This document shows positions 23,416-27,779 of a DNA stretch of 27,779 nucleotides, one piece after another. Under the pieces are notes generated by a model. The model was not told the origin of the DNA. It did no database searches and saw only the letters and a program-made list of their open reading frames with translations. Both the position numbers and the translations under genes were made by a program. Location: contig CAKSGA010000016.1 in assembly GCA_934454435.1 (NCBI GenBank), positions 1 to 27,779 on the forward strand, written 5' to 3'. The first letter of the stretch is position 1. The number at the start of each line of letters is the position of its first letter. This stretch comes from an uncultured Oscillospiraceae bacterium (lineage in GTDB: Bacteria; Bacillota; Clostridia; Oscillospirales; Ruminococcaceae).

Positions 23416-24609
23416 ATGGTAGTAATCAACGTTAAGATAAGATCAATGGCGGACCGGGACAGCGAATGCGGTTTCGTGCGCTGCTCCGGGGGAGTTTTCA
23501 CGGAGCTCGGTGACATGTCCGGCTACGCTGAGATACCCGGGGAGGAGGTCATAGACGGCGCAGGACTGACGCTCTGCCCCGGCTTCATTGACGCCCACTG
23601 CCACCTCGGCATGTGGAACGACGCCCTGTGCTTTGAGGGCGAGGACGGCAACGAGGACACCGACCCGTCAACACCGCACCTGCGTGCCATCGACAGCGTG
23701 AATCCCATGGACAGGTGTTTTGAGGACGCCGCAGCGGCGGGAGTGACCTCGGTGTGCACCGGTGTAGGGAGCGCAAATCCGATAGGAGGCTCGTTCATTA
23801 TTATAAAGACCCGGGGAAGCCGCCGTGTGGACGACCTTGTCGTAAAGTCCCCGGCAGCGATAAAATTCGCCCTGGGCGAGAACCCGAAGAACACTTACAA
23901 CGACCGGGACGAAACCCCGGTCACACGCATGGCGACCGCTGCGATAATCCGTGAGCAGCTCACCAAGGCGAAGCGCTACAGCGAGGACCTCGCAGAATAC
24001 GAGCGCCTGAAAGGCACCGAAGACGAGATATCACGTCCGGATTTCGACATGAAATGCGAAGCGCTTCTGCCACTGTTCGATAAGGAGCACCCACTGAAAG
24101 CACACTTCCACTGCCACCGTGCGGACGACATCTTTACTGCGCAGCGTCTGTCAAGGGAATTCGGGCTGGACTACGTGCTGATACACTGCACGGACGGCGC
24201 CCTCATCGCCGAGGAGCTTTCCGAGGATAAGCCTGCGGTAGTACTGGGGCCTGTTTTCGGCGACCGTGGCAAGCCGGAGCTCGCAAACCACGACATCAGG
24301 ACGCCGGCGGTGCTTGCTTCCCACGGGATGAAGTTCGCCCTGTGCACCGACCACCCGGAAACTCCGATACAGTATCTCCCGCTGACGGCGGCGCTGGCGG
24401 TCCGTGGCGGTCTTGACCGTGAGGAAGCCCTGCGCTGCATCACGATAAACGCTGCGGAAATGCTCGGCGTGTCCGACCGGATTGGCTCAGTCGAGCCGGG
24501 CAAGGACGCCGACTTCACGCTGTACGCTGACGAGCCGGTGGACATGATGACCTCCCCCGTGCTCACCGTGATACGTGGGAAGATAGTCCACAAGAAGGCG
24601 CAGTCATGA
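23416..24609 (+). CDS. Amidohydrolase-superfamily enzyme (imidazolonepropionase-like)
   Basis: 397 aa metal-dependent hydrolase with a TIM-barrel core flanked by a small beta domain at both termini. The metal site is indicated by DAHCHL (His61, His63), a conserved Lys150 in IKFALGEN, His230/His232/His234 in AHFHCHRADD, His257 in LIHCTDG and Asp312 in CTDHPE. The family C-terminus SVEPGKDADFTLY is clear. Substrates of such proteins range widely (imidazolonepropionate, dihydroorotate-like, dipeptides); no histidine-utilisation genes are nearby, so I do not assign one. AAAGGA precedes the ATG, 10 nt after aroK, and the TGA overlaps the next start. Confidence 0.88.
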   Translation: MVVINVKIRSMADRDSECGFVRCSGGVFTELGDMSGYAEIPGEEVIDGAGLTLCPGFIDAHCHLGMWNDALCFEGEDGNEDTDPSTPHLRAIDSVNPMDRCFEDAAAAGVTSVCTGVGSANPIGGSFIIIKTRGSRRVDDLVVKSPAAIKFALGENPKNTYNDRDETPVTRMATAAIIREQLTKAKRYSEDLAEYERLKGTEDEISRPDFDMKCEALLPLFDKEHPLKAHFHCHRADDIFTAQRLSREFGLDYVLIHCTDGALIAEELSEDKPAVVLGPVFGDRGKPELANHDIRTPAVLASHGMKFALCTDHPETPIQYLPLTAALAVRGGLDREEALRCITINAAEMLGVSDRIGSVEPGKDADFTLYADEPVDMMTSPVLTVIRGKIVHKKAQS

Positions 24610-25259
24610 GGGGCTACAGGAATAAGAGCCAGAAGAGCGCATCCGGGGGGGCGTTCCGCTCGCTGCTGAAGAAGCCGTGGATCTTTGCCGGGGCGGCGCT
24701 GGGACTGGACATTGCCATGCTGGTGTGCGGCATGGTGCTGTCGACAGTTCAGTTTCAGGTGGAATATACCCTTGTTGACAAGGCAGTTGAGAGAAGTCAG
24801 CCGCTTGCGTTCTTTGGCGTGATAGCAGCGGCAGTCACAGGCGTTGTCTGTGTTCTTACAGCGTTCATAATCGCTGGAGCGTTTCTGAAAAAACGTCATG
24901 GGATACAGATCCTTGGAGCTGCAGCCCTGCTGATACTGTCGCTTGTCATGGTAGGAATGTCCACCGCTACTGCGATGGGCATGCCCTCCAAACAGCGCAA
25001 ATGTGTCGCTTTTACAGACGAACAATACAGCCTTATAATCGAGGAGGAACAGCCCTATTACGGCACCGGGAAAGTCACATTCTTCCTGACCGATGCCAAT
25101 GACAACGAGACGCTCCGGCTTCTGGGCAGCACGGACATCTCGGAGTACTCCACCTCTGACGACCGGTACACGGTAAACTGGGTCACTGATAATATCCTGG
25201 TGGTAGGCTTCACGGACGGAGCGAACTACCGTACCATTCAGATGAACGTAGAAAAATAG
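24606..25259 (+). CDS. Unrecognised membrane protein with extracytoplasmic C-terminal domain
   Basis: 217 aa. A basic N-terminus (RGYRNKSQKS) is followed by three helices (about 25-48, 68-94, 99-123) and a soluble C-terminal part (130-217) predicted outside the membrane, with a beta-rich character. I do not recognise the family. Its ATG overlaps the amidohydrolase TGA (ATGA at 24606-24609), so translation is probably coupled. Codon usage shifts within the gene: the part from about 24770 on is less GC-rich than the genes before it. It is the last gene before a bidirectional terminator. Confidence 0.8.
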   Translation: MRGYRNKSQKSASGGAFRSLLKKPWIFAGAALGLDIAMLVCGMVLSTVQFQVEYTLVDKAVERSQPLAFFGVIAAAVTGVVCVLTAFIIAGAFLKKRHGIQILGAAALLILSLVMVGMSTATAMGMPSKQRKCVAFTDEQYSLIIEEEQPYYGTGKVTFFLTDANDNETLRLLGSTDISEYSTSDDRYTVNWVTDNILVVGFTDGANYRTIQMNVEK

Positions 25260-25313
25260 CTGTTCGGAATTCTGAGCCGGGTTTACGGACAAGTGATGAT
25301 CACCCAATATAAT

Positions 25314-25344
25314 AAAAGGGACTGTAAAATTTACAGCCCCTTTT
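25314..25344. terminator. Bidirectional rho-independent terminator
   Basis: The stem is AAAAGGG and CTGTAA paired with TTACAG and CCCTTTT, with a single A/C mismatch and a 3-nt loop. It is flanked by T-rich sequence in both directions (TTTTGATTT on the plus strand, TTTTATTAT on the minus strand). It lies between the convergent membrane-protein gene (+) and the SGNH lipoprotein gene (-) and can serve both. Confidence 0.9.
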
Positions 25345-25366
25345 GATTTATAGCCGGATACAAAAT

Positions 25367-26800
25367 TTAGCTTATGGTAATTCCGGAGAGATAGAACGCA
25401 GCGGGAGAACCCTCTGTTCCCTTGGGTACGATCTTCAGGGTGTGCTTGCCGCTCTCGTCAAAGCTCTTGAGCTCCTTGAACTCGACATAGTTGCCCCAGC
25501 CGCCGGTGAAATCTGCGTTGACGGTTTCAACGAACTCATCATCTACATAGATGTCTGCAACACCTGCGTTGTGTGTGAGCATGCCGTACAGTATACCGAT
25601 GTTCTGCGCCTCGACCTCGATAACAAGTGCGCTGTCATCGCCGAAGTCGCCCTTGCTTGCCTTTGCTACCCACGGGTTCTTGAACCCGCCGAAGTCCTGC
25701 TGAAGCTGACGGAATGCGCCGTTGGAAACCGGCTGTGCATCGTCTGTGGTCAGGAGCTGGGCCTTTTCGTACTTTGCGCCCTCCTCGCCTGCGGCAGGAA
25801 GTGCCGGGTCGGTGGTGTCAACGCTGTCAAGATTGTCCGCAACGTACTGGAGGTAGGTGGTCAGCATTGCGCTGAGGATAGCGTGGCCGTTAAGGTTCGG
25901 GTGGATATTGTCGCCGGAAATGTTGCTCCACTCGATACCCTGGCTCTTGAGGAAGTCCAGCATAGCGTCATGGTAGGAAACGAACGGCACGGAGTACTTC
26001 GCAGTTACCTGACCGTGGCAGTCCTGGACGCTGGTGCCGTCCTCCTGGGTCATTGCGATGCAGATGATGCCGGGAGCGGTGTCATACTGCCAGATCTTGC
26101 GGATAAGTCCCTCGTAGGTCAGCTTGTTGATGTTATTATTGGAAGATACATCGTTGACGGAGAAGTCGATGAATACCAGGTCAGGGTTCTTGCTGAGCAC
26201 CTGGGTGTCGCAGCGGTGAACGCCTATGTATGAGCCTGTCGCACCGATACCTGCATTGACATAGTTCACGGTAGCATTCTGCTCCTGGAGCCACTTTGCG
26301 GTGAGCGCTGCGTAGCAGTTCTCATTATCTGCGCCGGTGCCCTGAGTGATGGAGCCGCCCAGGAACGCTACTGTAACTTCCTCGCCGTTCTGGAGCTTCT
26401 GGAGCACCTTTGCGATACGTGCGGGATTGCCCTGGGTGTACATCAGCTTGGTTATCATCTGCTCGGCTGCGGAGGTCGCAGTCGCCTCGTCAAGACCCAG
26501 TCTTTCCTGAATTGCTGCGGAAAGGTTGTCCGGCTTCATCGGGTTCGGCAGAACTACGTCCCCGGAAGCGTCAGCGGCGTCTGCGGTGGAAGCCGTATCA
26601 GCCTCAGCGGAGCTTGTGCTGTCCTCTGCGGTGGCTGCGGAGCTGCTGTCTGCGCTCCCGGCTGCGGAACTGTTGTCTGCGCTGTCAGCGGCGGAGCTGC
26701 TGCCTGAACTGTCAGCTGCGGAGCTTTCGCTGTTGCCGGAGCAGCCTGCCATTGCAAGCACCATCGCCCCTGCAAGCGCTATTGCCAGGAATTTCTTCAT
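25367..26800 (-). CDS. SGNH/GDSL-hydrolase lipoprotein with repeat linker and C-terminal beta domain
   Basis: 477 aa secreted lipoprotein. A signal peptide ends in the lipobox LAMAGC (lipidated Cys20). Residues 21-80 are a Ser/Ala/Asp-rich linker holding four copies of a 9-residue repeat. The hydrolase core (about 120-325) has FLGGSITQG (Ser150), NAGIGATGS, IDFSVND (Asn216) and GDNIHPNLNGH (Asp297, His300). A C-terminal domain of about 125 residues looks beta-rich and may bind carbohydrate. The likely activity is removal of acetyl or other ester groups from polysaccharide, as in related gut-bacterial esterases; this is inferred. AAAGGAGAG precedes the ATG. It has its own promoter and shares a terminator. 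Confidence 0.88.
   Translation of the reverse strand: MKKFLAIALAGAMVLAMAGCSGNSESSAADSSGSSSAADSADNSSAAGSADSSSAATAEDSTSSAEADTASTADAADASGDVVLPNPMKPDNLSAAIQERLGLDEATATSAAEQMITKLMYTQGNPARIAKVLQKLQNGEEVTVAFLGGSITQGTGADNENCYAALTAKWLQEQNATVNYVNAGIGATGSYIGVHRCDTQVLSKNPDLVFIDFSVNDVSSNNNINKLTYEGLIRKIWQYDTAPGIICIAMTQEDGTSVQDCHGQVTAKYSVPFVSYHDAMLDFLKSQGIEWSNISGDNIHPNLNGHAILSAMLTTYLQYVADNLDSVDTTDPALPAAGEEGAKYEKAQLLTTDDAQPVSNGAFRQLQQDFGGFKNPWVAKASKGDFGDDSALVIEVEAQNIGILYGMLTHNAGVADIYVDDEFVETVNADFTGGWGNYVEFKELKSFDESGKHTLKIVPKGTEGSPAAFYLSGITIS
26618..26725 (-). repeat. Four tandem 27-bp units in the lipoprotein linker
   Basis: Four in-frame 27-nt units (26618-26644, 26645-26671, 26672-26698, 26699-26725) encode SSAADSSGS, SSAADSADN, SSAAGSADS and SSAATAEDS. 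All end or begin with a GCGGAGCT-like block on the plus strand and are imperfect copies. A change in copy number would alter the linker length without breaking the frame. Confidence 0.85.
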
Positions 26801-26868
26801 CGTGATCTCTCCTTTGATTAAGTAACTTGGGTTATTAGGTTAAGTAAAACGCATCCCTTACATTAGGT

Positions 26869-26897
26869 ATTATACACTTTACAAAATAGGTTGTCAA
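26869..26897 (-). promoter_or_regulatory. Promoter of the SGNH lipoprotein gene
   Basis: TTGACA (26897-26892) and TATAAT (26874-26869), both perfect, with a 17-bp spacer. The transcript would start near 26862 and carry a leader of about 60 nt, which contains two direct copies of TACTTAA. Confidence 0.88.
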
Positions 26898-26931
26898 TAG
26901 GGAACGATTAAAAACCTTTGTAAAAATCGGG

Positions 26932-26957
26932 AAAAGGCGCAGCCGGACAGCTACGCC
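26932..26957 (-). terminator. Rho-independent terminator of the MoxR gene
   Basis: On the minus strand GGCGTAGC and GCTGCGCC pair along 8 bp (one T-G wobble) around a 6-nt loop and are followed by TTTTCCCGATTTTT. It begins 7 nt after the stop codon, so nothing further is co-transcribed downstream. Confidence 0.85.
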
Positions 26958-26964
26958 CATGATA

Positions 26965-27779
26965 TCACACAGGGACCGGAACGGATCTGAGTATCTCGGT
27001 CACAAGCTCTGAAGCTGCCGCAAAGTCCGTCTGGGAAGCGGACAGGACCAGCCTGTGGGAGAGCACCTCCACGGCTACCGTTTTTACGTCGTCGGGAGTT
27101 GCATAGTTCCGGTCGTTCATAAGGGCCATAGCCTGTGCACACCTGAACAGCGCTATAGAACCTCTCGGGCTGACGCCTAGCTTCACCTGCGGGAGATTTC
27201 GTGTGGAGCATACCAGGGACAGGATATACGCCTTGACCTTCTCAGAAATCGTCACCTGAACCGCCTGAGCCCTTAACTGCATGAGCTCCTCCAGCGACAT
27301 CACCGGTGAAACTGCCACCCTCTGGGGCATGACGTCAAGCATCTTCATCTCCGCCGCACGGTCGGGGTAACCCATGGAAACCCGCATCAGGAAGCGGTCG
27401 AGCTGGGCTTCCGGCAGGTGATACGTGCCGAAAGTTTCGATAGGGTTCTGGGTCGCAAGGGTCATGAACGGCTCCGGGAGTTTGTAGGTCTTGCCGTCAA
27501 CGCTTATCTGAAGCTCCTCCATCGCCTCCAGCAATGCTGACTGCACCTTCGGGGAGGAACGGTTGATCTCGTCCGCCAGCAGGAAGTTGCACATCGCTGC
27601 GCCGGGACGGTACTCGCTCTTGCCGCTGTTCATGTCGATGGCGGTGTAGCCCACCACGTCCGACGGCATGAGGTCCGGCGTGAACTGAATGCGCCCGAAG
27701 CTGCCGGAAACGCTCTTCGCAAGGGTCTCCGCAAGCAGGGTCTTGCCGACGCCCGGGACGTCCTCGATGAGCACGTGAC
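26965..27779 (-). CDS. MoxR-family AAA+ ATPase, 5' end beyond the window
   Basis: At least 271 residues; the reading frame stays open to the window edge. MoxR ATPases act as chaperones in maturing metal-dependent or surface protein complexes, often with a DUF58/VWA-domain partner. Walker A is DVPGVGKT at the visible N-terminal end and Walker B is LLADEINRSSPKVQSALLEAMEE; sensor 1 is ATQNPIE, followed by the arginine finger region QLDRFLMRV and the lid domain with GVSPRGSIALFRCAQA. A GTG six bases inside the edge is an internal codon, not the start, because the family segment upstream of it (HVLIEDVPG) continues. The gene is last in its unit, with a terminator right after it. Confidence 0.93.
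   Translation of the reverse strand, partial: HVLIEDVPGVGKTLLAETLAKSVSGSFGRIQFTPDLMPSDVVGYTAIDMNSGKSEYRPGAAMCNFLLADEINRSSPKVQSALLEAMEELQISVDGKTYKLPEPFMTLATQNPIETFGTYHLPEAQLDRFLMRVSMGYPDRAAEMKMLDVMPQRVAVSPVMSLEELMQLRAQAVQVTISEKVKAYILSLVCSTRNLPQVKLGVSPRGSIALFRCAQAMALMNDRNYATPDDVKTVAVEVLSHRLVLSASQTDFAAASELVTEILRSVPVPV

Noticed and set aside
1..27779. CRISPR arrays, tRNAs, rRNAs, insertion sequences or phage genes
   Set aside because: No regularly spaced direct repeats, cloverleaf-like sequences, transposase or integrase motifs were seen in either strand.

Overview
The window looks like chromosomal DNA of a moderately GC-rich anaerobic Firmicute of the Oscillospirales/Ruminococcaceae type. The reasons are clostridial gene order, strong GGAGG ribosome sites, canonical TTGACA-17-TATAAT promoters, a Rex redox repressor, an ACCase/FAS II supercluster, and a GntR(YtrA-type)-ABC operon. 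This placement is an inference from gene content, not from a marker gene. It is mostly a core-metabolism region. I see no phage, insertion sequence, tRNA, rRNA or CRISPR array.

Layout. (1) 1-1804, minus strand: a GntR-regulated operon of repressor, two small proteins, ABC ATPase and the first six codons of the next gene. (2) 1823-4925: a GtrA-like membrane protein (+), a MATE exporter (-) and biotin ligase birA (+), the last two driven by back-to-back promoters. (3) 4931-10990, minus strand: an acn-icd-rex unit (aconitase, NADP isocitrate dehydrogenase, redox repressor) with a candidate Rex box over its own -35, followed by a MerR regulator whose 3' end overlaps a tandem-PP2C, tail-anchored phosphatase. 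(4) 11021-12373: a second MATE exporter. (5) 12401-20073, minus strand: the fatty-acid operon fabH-fabG-fabF-accB-fabZ-accC-accD-accA-acpP, with a main promoter before fabH, an internal promoter before acpP and a strong terminator after acpP. (6) 20218-25344, plus strand: a fumarase alpha subunit without its beta partner, fabD, aroE, aroK, an amidohydrolase and an unrecognised membrane protein. It ends in a bidirectional terminator. (7) 25367-26897, minus strand: a secreted SGNH-hydrolase lipoprotein with a tandem-repeat linker. (8) 26926-27779, minus strand: the 3' part of a MoxR ATPase gene and its terminator.

How the parts connect. BirA attaches biotin to Lys126 of AccB. AccC carboxylates that biotin, AccA/AccD transfer the carboxyl to acetyl-CoA, and FabD loads the malonyl group on AcpP Ser35. 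FabH, FabF, FabG and FabZ then run the cycle. No enoyl-ACP reductase is encoded here, so that step must come from elsewhere. Aconitase and isocitrate dehydrogenase form the oxidative branch from citrate to 2-oxoglutarate, plausibly feeding glutamate synthesis and supplying NADPH, and Rex could tie this branch to the NADH/NAD ratio. AroE and AroK are consecutive shikimate-pathway steps.

No wholly new multi-gene system stands out. The least explained signals are: palindromic elements at the 5' end of the fab transcript; a 28-nt near-perfect palindrome between fabG and fabF; the candidate Rex autoregulation of acn-icd-rex; the tandem tail-anchored PP2C coupled to a MerR gene; the partnerless fumarase subunit; and a four-unit 27-nt coding repeat in the SGNH lipoprotein.
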